From positions 148,501 through 212,500 of the forward strand of contig NW_002476359.1 in assembly GCF_000189635.1 (NCBI RefSeq): a DNA stretch of 64,000 bases. Direction: 5' to 3'. Source of the DNA: Tetrahymena thermophila SB210 (taxonomy: Eukaryota > Ciliophora > Oligohymenophorea > Hymenostomatida > Tetrahymenidae). The notes under the pieces were generated by a model, which was given only the letters and a program-made list of their open reading frames with translations, searched no databases and was not told the origin of the DNA. Numbering within the stretch: the first letter of the stretch is position 1; each line of letters opens with the position of its first letter. Below, piece after piece: positions 1 to 14,377 of the stretch. Position numbers and translations under genes: made by a program.

Positions 1-3000
1 TGCTGAATGTAATTGAATCCACATAGCAACTTTTAAGTATAAGTGAAAATTAGATGATTTGGTGGAATCTTTACTATGGATAAATGGATTATGTGATTGA
101 ATTTGGTTAATTAGATGAAAACCAACAAATTTCCCCAAATCAAATACAAAGTAATAAAAATAGTACATATATGTATAGTTTAGATAAAGGGATTTAAATT
201 TATTATGATGAACAAATTATTATTTTAATGCTAAATCCAAAATAATTTGGAATTCTTTATCATTAAAATATGAGAAATGACTTAACTTCAACTAAAAATA
301 TTTAATAATTTTAGTAATATTTTTAATTATTTGAAACTTGTCATATATCAGCAATAAAGGGTTTTTTTAAAATCTAAGATGACATTATCTGTAGTTATTC
401 TAGTTAATAGATTATAACTTGGGATATTAAGTAAAATAAAACGATTAGTGGATCTAAGGGTGTTTGCAACTTCGATAAGTAAATAATACAAAGAGTTATT
501 AAATTAAACGAACAATAAAACATACTATAATTCACCAATGACCCTTATTTACAAATTTATGATGTTGACTTGAATCTTTGCATCTAAGTAGAATATGATC
601 CACCTCCTCTCAATGATAAAGACAACAAATTTATTATAGAAGATATTTTAGTTTTTGACTAAATTTAAAAATTAATAATTGTTAGAACTAAAAAATCAAT
701 ATTCTTCTATAAATTGTAGGAATACATAGACACCCTTAATGACAATAAAATATATTATACATTTATCTAAATAGGTGAGTAAAACTCTAATAATGTGTTT
801 ATATAAATAATTCCAAACTTTAATTATGTTTTAGTTTTGCAATCTTCTGGGCTTTTAAATTATTTTCTAGTTACTCAAACTGATGATAGCATAGGATTAG
901 ATCTTATAGGAATTATCGATTTTTAATTTAATTAATAAATGTATATTACAGATATTCACTTTCAAAAAGAAAGCTTAACCACTATTTTGATTGGTAAGGG
1001 AATTATATGTGCTAAGTTTAACTCTGCTGATAATGATAAATTTTTTGATTATGAAATTATTTCTTCTTTAAAAAACATTTCTCCATAACTTAATGGTCAC
1101 AGAAGCTAGATAAATGGAATTGTTATAGATAGGGTCTTTAAAAATAGAATAATTACTTACAGTTCTGATGGGTCTTTTAAAATTTGGTAAATGCTTGAAG
1201 ATATATCTCATATAGATGGCTTTACACCTGTAAATTCTTAAGGGGGGTATTTAGAAAAAGCCAGTTTGTTATTTGATTAATATCATCCTGAATGTAATAT
1301 TATTGAAAGTAGTAAGTGTCCTTGGGGAGTTATAAATTTAGAATAAATAGAATAAAATTTAATTTTAACTTAATACTCAGATAATTTTATAATCATATGG
1401 GAATATTATGAAGACACGATATCATTTAAATTTAGGTATAGCTTAGGTGATGAATCTATAAAATTAAATAATTATTAATATAATAAGGATTTAAAATATT
1501 TGCTTATTTGTAGTGAGTAATAGCTAGTAATATTTGATACCTAAAACGATGGTGAAGTTATTTTTAAAGAGGCAAATGTTTACCATCGAGGGTACTTCTT
1601 TAAAGGTGATATAAGTTATGATAATAACTATACTTTAGTGTATCTTATCAATTTAGGTGCTAATTTTTAGTTTATGGCATATTATTATGACATAAATACA
1701 AAATAATTCACTCTATAAAAACAGAATATTTTTAGAAATAAGTACATTTATTCTGAAATATTTTCAGATAACGTCATAATTTGTGTTACAGCAAACTATT
1801 TGTATTACTAATTAAAAATAAATCCTGATCACATCAGAGTTAGTATGAGATTTTCTATTGCTTATTTTACCCGTGATCCTGAATCATCAAAAACTTTTCT
1901 TTTAATTAGAAATGGTATGGTAGGCATAGGTGATGCTCCTAAATTTAAGTATTTTAGTATTACTAGTTCTAGCTTCACACTAAAATGCACAGCAATAGCC
2001 AAAAATCCTCTAATACTATTTTACTTTTAAAATAATGTCTATTATCAAGGATACAATCATGTAATAATAAATTTTTAACTTAATTAAATTTTAACAATTT
2101 AATGTATACACTTAGGTATTGGGTATTAACGAAAAATTTGAAGTAGTTTTTTATATGGTTTTAGATTACACAATTTCTTCAATTAATGTTGACTCTAATA
2201 ATTCTAAACTATTTATTGGATTTTAAAATGGTAAAATTTATCATGGCAGCTATGTTAAATAGCAAATAAATACCAGAGACACTATAGCTAATTTAAACAT
2301 GCCATTCTATTCCACCTCTTTGAGATAACTCTTTTATAGAGGCACAGTAAAATAACATTACAAATAATATATTTAATTAAAAAAAAATGGAATTTATTAA
2401 AAAGACATCAGTACTCAAGAAAGACTTATTTACAAACTAACTAGTTGAATTTAATTATAGCGGAAATTAAACAGTTCATAAGCAGAAATTAGAGGGATAT
2501 CTAGTTGATGAAATAAATAATTTCTTAATTACTTTTTCAAAAGAAACTAGTACTTGCCTCTATAGATGGTCTCTTTAGAATCCTTAATAAAATTAAAAAA
2601 TTAGTGATTCAGATACTAAAGGTATTTCTAAAATATTTTTAGATTTAAAAGGTGATATTCTGATAGGTTACAGTGAAAATTGGCAAGATCCAAATAACTA
2701 TTAGTTTGATTTTATTGTTTGGTAATATAGCACTCTAAAGAAGCTCTATATTAATTAAAGTCATAAGCTATTTTTTGAAGATTTAAAAAAGGATGAGCTT
2801 CCAGAAAACATAAGTTAAATGGAGTATATAGTCAGACAAATAATTTACATGCCTAACAATCAAACAATAGTTAGTCTTAATAGTTACTTCAATGTCTTTG
2901 TTTATTATTACACCATAGACTAATCTGATTAGATTACAATTAATAATGTTGTTAAACTTTTTTATGATGACTAAAGTAATTACCTTTATGCAAAAATTGT

Positions 3001-6000
3001 TGATAATCTATCTCAAGCCATATAAATTTATGACCTTTAATTTAAGTTGAAATCAACTAAAGTTGAACACATTTTCGAAATCAGAGATATTATTTTTTCA
3101 GGTGATAAAGCTATTATCTATGATATTTAAACTATTCTAATCTTAGACAGATAAAATTTATAACAAATTTAAAAATTTTCTACAGTTAATCCTAAGGTGA
3201 CAAGCTTGATAATATCCTCTAAATTAAATTTAGCTATTGTATGGAATAATTTTATGACAGATAATGTTTTATCTGATAAAATTGGTATTTTTGAATTAAC
3301 AACAGGTAAATCTATTTATGAGTTGTAACCTTAATCAATTACTGACTATGGTAATACTAATTTGGTATATTTAGAGGAATCAACTTGCTAGCTTTATTAT
3401 ACAAGAACTACTGGAAATATATATTCTTTTAATGTATGCGAATTATACAATTCAGGAGTTTATTCAGCAAATATGTAAAATATTCTTAACATAATCTATA
3501 TACCAGAATTTAACTATCTTTCAACAATAAATTCAAATCAGGCTTGGTAAAATAATATATATTTTTAATACTAATTTTATTTATAATTTTATTTTAGCTT
3601 AACTAGGGTAGAGTCATCTATAAGCTCTAAATAGAGATTTTCTTCTCTTTATTCTTAGAAGAATAATAATTATTTTATGAATAAAGCAAGTGATAAAATT
3701 TATTACATAGATTTTGATAGCTCAGTATGGCAGTTGAATAACAAAAATTATAACTTTGGATACATTTCATAGCTAGATAAAATTTAATTTAGCAAATAAT
3801 ACAACAATTATTTTTATGTTATCACCAAAAACCACCTTTATTAATACGATTTGGATTTCACATTAATTAGAAGTATTGAAATACATCTAAAAAATATTTA
3901 TTTTTCTGGAGATTACATTTTCTTTTAAAATTAAAACTTTGTACTTTGCAAGTTAAATATTAAGGATTTTTCTCTCGATTCCACTTTTTAAATTTCATTA
4001 AGTTATTATATTTATGACTTTTTCGTTTTAGAATCTTTCAATGAATTTATTTTTTATGATGGATCATAAAAGATATATAGATATAATTATGTCACAAACC
4101 AAAAGGTTTATGAAGAGCCTGTATTATAGCCATTTTAAAAAGGATATTTCTTCAGATAACTCAATATGATTATTCACATCTAAAAGAACTCAGATATTAT
4201 TTTTTATTATAATTTAACAGCTAATATGAAATCTTAAGATTCAGCAAATATATATTAATTTAAAAATTCTGATTTTCAATCAGTTGCCACTTAAAAATTA
4301 TTTTTTGACAAAGATAATTTAAACCTAATTATAAGTTATGCAGATAATACAATTAGAGTCTTCAAATTATCCTTAGTAGATAATTTAATTTAATCACTAA
4401 ACTTAATTAAAACAATCCCATAACCTTCTGTCACAAATATTTTAAGAATAAAGATAAAAAATTAAAATATATAGATGTTTTTACCATGGTAAGTCATAGA
4501 ATATGACAGACAAACTTTTATCTAAAAAAATAATTTCAATAGCAGTTAAGTATTTTAAAATTTGTAAGACTACTCTATCAGTAAAGATTATCCTAACTAT
4601 GGTATTATTTTGTAGTAAGACTCTATAAGGATGATCAATGTTTAACAGCAAAAAATTATTTCTAAATTTGATTTAAGCTATCCATAGTTAACAAGCTATT
4701 AAATTTAAGAACAGATCTATTAATTTGATATTGAATTAAAAGGAATAAGCAATGGTGTATTTTTTAAATACAATTTTTTAATTCCTAAATAAGTTTCAAT
4801 AATAAATCAAAATACTTCTTATAAAGAATGCTATTTCTCGGTAGGACCTATAACATAATTTTACAATTAAGAAAATAAGCTTAACACAATGATTTACTCT
4901 TTAAATAAACTTTCATTTTAAATTGAGCGAACAATGTTATAAGTAAATTATTTTATTATTAAAAATCTAAAATTTAACTGAAAATTAAAAATAAAATAGA
5001 TATCACCCTAGCTTAGTATTTATTATCAAAAAGAAATTGATATGTATAACTCAAAAGTACAGTTTGATGGAAAAAAATAAAATGGTGATCTTAAGCAATT
5101 AAATATCAAATCAGACACATTTTATGAAGAACCCTTGAAAGAAGTTTAAATTTAAAACTATATTTTAGATATAACTGATAGTGGATTTATGACCTTTAAT
5201 AAAGCAACAAAAAAGGTAACTTTTAAAGATTTGAAATTTACAGGTAATTGCAAAAATAGTACGCTTAACTTTTAAAATATGGATTATGTCATTCTAGAGA
5301 ATATTATTTTTGATTCGATAGATCTGGATAATAATTCTACTTTATTGAAGTTGACTAACTTACAGTTTGTTCTTTTAAAAAACATCACATTTACAAATAT
5401 AACTTTACATCATACAGCAAAATTAATTTTACTCAAAAACATATTCAGATTTTTTATAGCAAATTTAACAATCAATGGCATGAATTTATATAACCCTGAA
5501 AGTACTAGCATAATATAAATATCTAACATAAAAAATGGTTTTATAAAGGATAGTTTTCTATCAGATTTAAAATTAGTTGAACCAAACAATAAAAAAGGCA
5601 TTTATTTTTTGATAGATCTTTAAGGAAATTCAATGCTAAGTATTCAAACACTAACTTATTAAAATTCAAGCTATATCAGTTTAATTAATAGCTAGAATAG
5701 CTATGAATAAGATCAGAAAATATATTTCAGAGTCCTTGATCAAGTAAGCTTAAGTGAACTAGATGTTTTCAACATCAAAAATTTAAGATAATCTTTGATT
5801 TATGCTACAGGTCATTAAGTGACACTTCAAAAATGTAATTTTTAAAATATTGATTGCTTTGAATGTGAAGGAGGGATTGCAAATTTTCATTAAATTAATA
5901 TTCTCTCTATCTTTAATTCAATATTTGATTCTGCAAAAGCTAAAAACGGAGGAGCAATAGCTATTCTTGAAAGTAGGTTTAACTAATCAAGCATTTAAGA

Positions 6001-9000
6001 TTGCAATTTTTATAATAATTCTGCTTAAAGTAGTGGTGGAGCCATTTATTTAAAAATGAGCGATTTGGAATTTATCGGAAATATAGTGGAAAATAACACA
6101 GCCCTAATAGGTGGAGGAATCAGATATATAGGAATATAACCTAAATTTGTTGAAAAAATATAAAAAGATAAAGAAAATAAAAAATTAAATTAATTTATTT
6201 CTAATCGAGCTTCACTTCATAGCTAAGATTATGGTTCTTATTTATACTCAGCAACTGTGTAATCTAATTTAGATTTGATTGAAATACCTAAAAAAAAGTA
6301 TTTAGGAGAAGAAAATTTAGAGATTAACTAAATAAATTAATAAGATTTAGTTATCAAGGAATATGAAATCCATGATTTTTAAAGTGGAGGAACAATAGAT
6401 TTATCCTTTCAAATAGTTGACGTAGAAAACAAGCCTATAAATTTTGATTTAGATAATGTATATGAAAAAAAATACCTTGCAGAAGTGATAGATGAGATTT
6501 AGAAAGTTTAAGTAAAAGCAACAGTAGAGAATAATGATATTAAAATTTATGGTTAATACATCACTAATTATTAATAGTATGATATGTAAAATCTTTAGTT
6601 TTCAATCAAAGAAATGTAAATCATTTCTATGCCATCAACTTCAAATTCTATATTCTTGGAAGTTCCTGCTATTAAAAGAGTTATCAATTCCAATCAAATA
6701 TTTTAAAATGGTAATTTTTTAAATTTATCATCGAGTTATATTTATTTATAATATATTTTCTTTTGTTAATTTATTTTATTTATTTAATTAAAATAGGTCC
6801 ATTCTACATCAAGATTGTTATATACTTCAGAAAATGTGTGCAAGGAGAGATTTACACTCCTAGCAGCAATATGTATTTTTGTGGTGAATGCAAGGTTGGT
6901 ACTTATTCGCTTGAAGAACCTATTAAAGGTAGAGTTTTATATTATGATTATAAATATATAATTTTTTTTAATAGAAAAATCTGATTTGCAAATTTGCAAT
7001 AGATGTCCAGCTGAGGCTGACCATTGCTTTAGAAATAAAATAAAACTTAAAAATGGATATTGGAGGATTTCAAACTAGACTGACTCAATTATAAAATGCT
7101 CAAATAACCCATTAAATTGTGTTGGAGATGAGGAGAAAGGATATTGTAAAATTGGACATTATGGACCTTTATGCGAAGAGTGTGATGTAAATGGTATTGT
7201 TTGGGGGAAAAAATATGTAACAGATGGAAGATACAACTGTGTAGATTGTACAGAATTATAAAATGATTTTAAATATTTTTTACCTTCTATAATAGTCGGT
7301 ATACTGATGGTTTTTTATATGGTTATAAGTATAAGGATAGCAATAGATATAAGTACTCGTATTATTGTTGGATATTACTTAAGAAAGATGAATATAATTA
7401 GTATCTCAAAGTCTGCTTTTATGGATACAACAAATATGAATATGAAGGCTATGATGAACTATATGTAAATAGCGTTGCTCGTAAATACTTTTGATGTGGA
7501 ATTGCCTGAATTTTTTAAAATCCTTCCAGAGTATGTAGGTAAATAATAAGCTATTTTCTATCATAATTAATTTTTTAAATATTAATTATTAAATAAAAAG
7601 GTTAACCAATAAGTAATTTTTTGTATACTTTGGACTGCTTTTTAAACGAAATAGCAAATGAGGATTTTCCTGTGGTTTACATTAGAACAATTTGGAGTTT
7701 GGCAATGCCTATTTTATACATTTTTGGTATGGGAATCATATATTTTTTCTTAATCTTATGTAGATTTACAAAACACAGTAAGGTAAATAAAATTTGAAAT
7801 TATTATTTCAAAAGAAAAACATTTAATTCTTAAAAAATATTTTATAAAATTAGCAACATATAATAAGTGGTTTGGTTTTCTTGATATTCTTCTTCTAACC
7901 GAGCATGATTTCTAATTTGTTAAGGGTAATGTCTTGCAGAAAAATAGATAATAAGAGATATATCCTAGCAGACGTTACTTAGAGCTGCTATTCTTAAACT
8001 CATATTTTATACATTTTTTACATTTGTATACCTGGAATAATTATGTGGGGTTTATTGATACCTTTGTTTATATTGAGAAAATTATATTAAAATAAAAGTA
8101 ACCTAGATAATGCACTAGTAAGAATACCTTATGGATTCTTGTACTAAGATTACAAATAAGATAAATATTATTGGGAATTTTTGAAGAGTTATATGAAAAT
8201 TCTATTTGTTGTTATTCATAATTTTTATGGTGATCCATACAGTAAAAAGAAAACTTATTTGATAATTTATTTAAACTATTTTTTATAAATAGATAACTAA
8301 TTAGTCCTTACTATGATAATTATGCTCATATATCAAGTTGCATTAATAATTATGAAGCCTTACTAAATGAGATACTTTTAGAATATAGAGTAAAGGTCTA
8401 TGGGAGTTTTAATAGTTATTGTCACTATGAATATATTCTTATATAATAGGCCTAGTATTGTTTAGCAGTAAATATTTTATGTAACAGTCTTAGCGATACA
8501 TAATTTTTATCAGTTATTCTTAATATGGTGTGTAGTAAAAGCGAAATACAAAATTATTTATAACTAAAACAAAGAAAAAATATAATTATTGCTAAAAAAA
8601 TACTTTCCTTGGTTTTTGAGGCTGATATAAATGAAAGAAACTAATTCTATGAAAGTATTTAAGAACTGGAAAAGGATAAGAAATGAAATTATAATTGCAA
8701 AAAAAAAGAAATAAAAGTTAATTTAATAGAAAAATGTTAAAATATATTTCGATGATGAGCTTGAATAAGAGAGAGAAAAAGTTAAAAAAATACCAATAAC
8801 AATCTCATAATTATCTATGAGAGCAGAGTTATCATCCCATAAAAGTATATTAAAAAATAAATAAAATTAATTTACTAACAATTATTAATAATTTTATAAT
8901 AGATTTGCAACATGATAACTGTAGCTGTGACAATTTAGATATAATCTCTTAAAGATGTAAATTATTTTATTCAAATTTCATATCCAAAAAATAAATTTAT

Positions 9001-10884
9001 ATATTTAGCTTTTATTATGAGAGATCATATCAGCATTATATCGCCTTAAAACTATAACAAAGACTAGCAAAACTCTTTTTTAATAAAATCACCAACTTCT
9101 TAGAACGAACCATTGTTCTCTCCAAAATGTAATAATTTTATACCATTATAAAAATAACTTATTTTTATGTTTAAAAGATTAATCGAGTAGAAAAAATTCA
9201 CTTTTCATTGATTCAAGTGCTAAAAGCAGTTTTAGAAGTTAATATGATGATAATAAAACAAATAACAGATAGTTTGACAGATTGTTTGAGGCCCTTATGC
9301 TTCAAAAAAAAATTTAGTCATAAAATGAAACAATTTAAGGAGATGATGAAGAGGAGGAGGATTTTAATTAGGTAAGAGATCCAAGTACTTATTCAAACTA
9401 AAGATAATATTTAATTTATAATAATCTCTCAAAAGTTCCAACAATTTTAATTTAAGCACAGGCTTCAGAAAATTAGCTTAAAAGGTAAATAGTTATTCTC
9501 ATATTTATAAGTATTAAAATATTTTTTATAGCCTTAAAATATAGAATTTTAATTAAATCAATGAGGAAGAATCTTTGGTATTAAATGATTCACCTTTGCT
9601 CTTACCTTAAAAAAATATAAATTCCTTCCAACCAAAATACTCTAATTTTTCATAAAACCAAAATATATTTGAGAATCAAAATAATTTATTTAACTAAGAA
9701 AGAATGAAATCAAGCTTAAAAAATATGAACATAAACAAATAATAGAATTAAAAATTGAGATTAAAGAATGATAACTCAGAATAATATGAATCAGTATGTG
9801 AAAACGAACCTTATTCTCCGTTTAATTTAAATAATTTTTTACAATTTAAGTAATTAAGTAGTTTGATGGATAAAAATTAAAAATACTTTGGTAAAGAAGA
9901 TTAAAATAGTTAAGCTCTCAGCTCTTCAGATAAAAAAAGCTAATAAAATTTAAGTATTTTAAAAAAAAACTAAATCGAGCAAGTGATCAACAATACTGAA
10001 AAATAAAATTTAGAAAGATATTATTAAGACTAAGATGATCAATTAGATAACAAGAAATAAATTATTTAACTGAAAAATTAAAGTTAGCATATGAACTCAT
10101 TTAGTTAATTTGACCAAGACCAAAGTTAGTCTATGGAATAACATTAGAAGAATATAAATAGCATTTAACCAAAATAATTTAATTTTAATAAATTATAAAC
10201 CTAAGTACTAAGTTAGTCTTTGCATGTAGAAAAGAATTAAGAAATTATTATGAACTAATAAAATATTTGCAAATTATAAGATTAGTTAGAATTAGCAGAA
10301 TAAAATGAACAAGAAGAATAAGATTTTAAAAAAGCTTAAACTTAAGTAGATTAGAATTTTGAAGATTAAGCTATTAAAGATTTAAATTAGATACGTCAAA
10401 ACGATGTTGTTGAAAATTCTAATAGTTAAAATAATAATTAAAATACAGAAACAGATAAAAATGAGGAATAAAAAAGCAACAAATAAGCTTAGCTTGATAT
10501 TTTATTTGGAGATATTGAAGCACAGCCTAAGTCGTTCCTTAACAAATTAAAAGTATATTTTTTTTTTTTGAAATAAAAAAACAAATTGTTATAAAGAAAT
10601 AGGTTACTAGTGAATATTATAATAAGGTGGATTTAGTCAATCATGATTGGATTAATTCTAGTAATTCAATAAAGACATTTAAAAATGATGATAGGTTTGA
10701 TGTGTACACTCTCAAAAATAATCTAGCCTCTAATGTGATTGCTAAGAATATATAAACAGATCCTGACTCAGCAATTTAATAATAAGATTATTTTAGCTCT
10801 AGGATATAAGAAATAAGCTCAAATTTTGATGGAAATGGAGTATTAATAAACATTTTGTCAATAGGATTAAAAAGATGTAACTGA
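1..10884 (+). CDS. Giant multi-domain transmembrane surface protein (5' partial)
   Basis: With TAA/TAG as Gln the frame is open from position 3, so the true start lies upstream of the window. Nt 1-4900 encode repetitive beta-propeller-like sequence with WD-type strand ends (SSDGSFKIWQ near 1160; SDNFIIIWE near 1380). Nt 5200-6130 resemble a pectin-lyase-like beta-helix, with GGAIAI, GGAIYLK and GGGIRYIG rungs. Nt 6800-7260 are Cys-rich and EGF-like (YCKIGHYGPLCEEC). Nt 7265-8560 hold several membrane segments, including CRKIDNKRYILADV, typical of large ciliate transmembrane families. The rest is a Q/N-rich tail. Introns seen include 4942-4998, one at about 6709-6795, and one ending near 10600; TGA at 10882-10884 closes the frame. 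The joins around 2340-2480 and within the tail are unresolved. Probably a plasma-membrane surface protein with an extracellular N-terminus; function unknown. Confidence 0.75.
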
Positions 10885-11383
10885 AAATACTATTTAATCT
10901 TAGTCATTAAACAATTAAAACTAATGAGAATATCTGAACAAACAAATCTAAATAAAGTTAGCCATATGTATAAAAATTGTTAAATAATTCTAAGAAGTTG
11001 ATACAAAGCATAAAAATCAAGTAAAACTAAAATCACAAAATGAAATTTTACAAAATACACAAATTTTATTTAAAACAAACTAATTTATAAATTAATTTTT
11101 CTGTCTTATTCATTAGTTTATTTGTCAAGTAAATTGTTTAATTTTAAATTATTTTAAAATAAAGCGTTTTAATAATCAAAATTTTCTTTCATATTTTTAA
11201 AGATAACAAAATAAATAGATATTTTATTAAATTGTAAACTGATTTATTCAATTTTCATTGTATTTTGCAGAGTTCTGTCAAAAAATTAAATCACTGTTCA
11301 AAAGATCTTAGTAAATTAAATTTTTTTAGGGTAGTTAAAAGTAGAGAAATAATTATATATTTTAGCTGTAAAATTGAATTAAA
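10885..11383. other. Intergenic spacer between membrane-protein gene and R-SNARE gene
   Basis: AT-rich and without a supportable reading frame. It holds the 3' flank of the upstream gene and the presumed promoter and 5' UTR of the R-SNARE gene. No recognisable motif beyond A-rich sequence just before the ATG. Confidence 0.5.
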
Positions 11384-12046
11384 ATGGAAGGAAATCTAAT
11401 CTACGCACTAATAGTTAGAGACTAGGAAACAATATTATGTGATTACACCAAAGCATCTGGAAATTTTGAACAAAGAATCATGGAAGTAGTTGGAAACATT
11501 AATCCTACAGTGAGAGAAACATGCTTATTAGGAAACTTTAATTTCCACTCAATTGGTTTACAGAGATATTTGTTTGTCTGTATGGCTGATAAACAATACC
11601 CTTCCAGGGTGGCTTTTAAATTTTTATAGGAGCTTTAAGATTCATTTTATTCGCATATTAATGAAAATGACAGAGAAAATGCAAATGCATTTGGATTAAA
11701 CAAGAATTTTAGAAAAGTAATAAAAGAAAAGCTTGAGCACTACAATACTTTAGATGCAGATAATTTAATGAAAGTATAGGCAGCAGTTAGAGATGTGTAA
11801 AATGTAATGATCAAAAATCTAGATAGAGTAATCGACAACAACATTAAAATTGAAATCCTGCAAGATAAAGCTGTTGCAATGAAAATGAAGAGTGAAGAAT
11901 TAAAAAAGAATTCAAGAAAGGTTTACTGTATTTAGTGTACCAGAAATTTCAAAATCACATTAATTTTGATAATAACTGTGATATTGGCTGTATGGCTGAT
12001 CTTTTCATTAGTATGCGGATTTAATTTCCATTGCCTTTCTGATTGA
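11384..12046 (+). CDS. Longin-type R-SNARE (VAMP7/synaptobrevin-like) with Asn at the zero layer
   Basis: Intronless, 220 aa in the ciliate code. Residues 1-120 form a longin domain (starts MEGNLIYALIVRDQE), residues 127-182 a SNARE coiled coil (DVQNVMIKNLDRVIDNNIKI), and residues 191-210 a single C-terminal TM segment, the layout of VAMP7-class tail-anchored SNAREs that drive fusion at endolysosomal or plasma membranes. Aligning DRVIDNNIKI with the family's DKVLERDQKL puts Asn152 where the zero-layer Arg belongs. Cys182 and Cys185 lie just before the TM and could be acylated. The start is the first ATG, in AAAATGG context, and gives a complete longin domain; TGA follows at once after a short luminal tail. 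Class assignment is strong; the exact compartment is not inferable. Confidence 0.92.
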
Positions 12047-13242
12047 ATTGACTGATCAATCAATCATAAACTCAGTAACTCCTTCATAAAAATACAAACT
12101 AAATTAAACCAAACTTTCTCCTTTAAAATGTTAGTACAAAATTAATAAAAGAATTAAGTAATAAAAAGTAAGCATTAAAATAAAAAATAGATAAATACCT
12201 ATTATAATTATATATAACAAATTTTAGTAATTTATTCATATATCAAACAATTTATTTATTATGTGAGATATTCATTATAAGTATATTACAAGCATCTTTA
12301 ATTGTTTATTTGTTATTAAAGAATAAATTTATTTTGCTCTATTTATATATTTTTTTACAAAATCAAGCAAAAATTTTTGTTGTAATTAAGCAAATTTATA
12401 TATTAATAAAAAAAACTTCAATAATTATAAAAATGTAATTTATTTATTTTTAAAAATTCCATACAAAAAATATGCTATATTTATCTTAAAATTAATAATA
12501 AGCAAGCAGCAATTTCAAAGAAGAAAAATTAATGAGAGAATAAAAATTATTGTTAATTTATAATTTAAAATAATTAATAAATGCTAAAATATACTTCCCT
12601 TCGATTAGATTATTGGCACTTGACTATAAGCAAATAAATGTAAGTTGATAATTTTATTTTTCAAACTTAACTTTCTAATTTAGTTAAGTCAACGATTGCC
12701 AAAGTTAATTTTTACACTTTGATTTATTGATATTACAGCTTACTCTCATTTTTAATTAATATTTTTATTTTAATAATTCAAATTAAAGAACTCAACTTAT
12801 TGCATCATCAAATATATTTTATGCATAAACATTATTTTTAGATTTATTAATACCATGCTTTTTTTTGGCTACCTGTGATTCATTAAATTGTTAAAAATCC
12901 AGTCAAACTTGAAAGTTAATTTGTAAAGTTAATGATGCAATATATGATAAGAATCAAATATCGACAAAGAATTTTTAGATATGAAGAAAGAAATTTATTA
13001 ATTTATGAAAAATTATAATTTTGTCAAGATATTTTTATTAGATTTGTAAGATACGATTTTCTTTTATAATAAATGACAAATATCTATTTCAAATTTAAAA
13101 TTTAAGCAAGAGGAAATTAAATATATAGGAAGAAAAATAACCATTTAATAATTTCTGATAATCAAATTAAAATATAAATAACTATTTTTATCTTAAATAC
13201 TTTTTCATTAAAAAAATGAAATTTATTCACTACTTAAAAATA

Positions 13243-13277
13243 GATATACCAAAAACTCCTATCAGAGGTTCGGTATC
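13243..13277 (+). other. Short hairpin followed by T6
   Basis: GATATACC and GGTATC pair across an inner CCT/AGG stem. The 3' part, GAGGTTCGGTATC, resembles a pol III B box and is followed directly by six T at 13278-13283. No A box was found upstream, so this is only a weak small-RNA candidate. Confidence 0.15.
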
Positions 13278-14377
13278 TTTTTTGAAAAATTATGATTATA
13301 AATAGAAATAAACCACTAGAATTATTATTAGATGGTTTATTTATTTAATATGGCTATTAACATTTTTAATGCTAAATTCAAGCAAAATCTAGATTATTGA
13401 AAAAAAATTAAGGCAAAATTTAAGCTATTTACATAGAACTAAGCTATAAGCTATCTGTTTAATAAGGAGATTTATATAAAATTAATTACAATAATTTAAA
13501 TATTGATATTTTTTTTATTAAATTGCTATTGTATTTTTAAGTTATGATTTTGTTTTCTTCACAATAGGTATTTTAATTGATAAATTAAATTCCTATTTGA
13601 GTAGTCGACTTTATTTAAGTTTATTGAATTAATTTTCTTTAGAAAATGAAAAAAAGCTTGTTTATGTCGTGATTTTTCAAATTTTGGCATTAAAAAGCTA
13701 TTGAAATATGAAAGAAATTAAGATCTTTACAAAATATTGTGTAATAAAAATTTTTTTTTGTGAATTATTGGCAAATTTTCAATGTTGCTAATTTTATTTA
13801 TAATTTGTAGCTTTTATATAATCTATCAAAAATAGAGTATCATAAAATTTCTTATGATTAGAATTATCAAAATTTTATGTGTTTCTAATTATTTATTAAT
13901 ATTTGTTTGGAGGTCATTTGCATTTTTAGATGCAGCTTGTTGGCAAAGCTATAGAATTAATTTTATTTGTTTTATTTATTGTATAAAGTTACTAGTAGTA
14001 AATGGATTTTAATAAAAAATGTATGTAGTAAGCAAAGACTTTTAACAAATCAAATCTACTATCTATAAATATAACACTAGATGTTTTGTAATTAAAGCAG
14101 AATCTATTAGACCAATAAGACTGGTTATTTAGATAATTTAAGTAAAAATCAGGGTTTTTAAAGACTTATGAATACTTTAATTTTTTTAATAAAAAAATTG
14201 TACTAGAAGATTGATGAAAAAGTATATGTCATCTGAGCATCTTCTAACCAGAATTTTATGAATATTTATCTTAATCAAGTAATAAATTAAAGTAATTAAT
14301 CTTATAAATAATAAATTGAGTGCAAAAAAACAATTTTTACGCACTTTTAAATTTCATTTAACTTCTAAATGCTCAAA

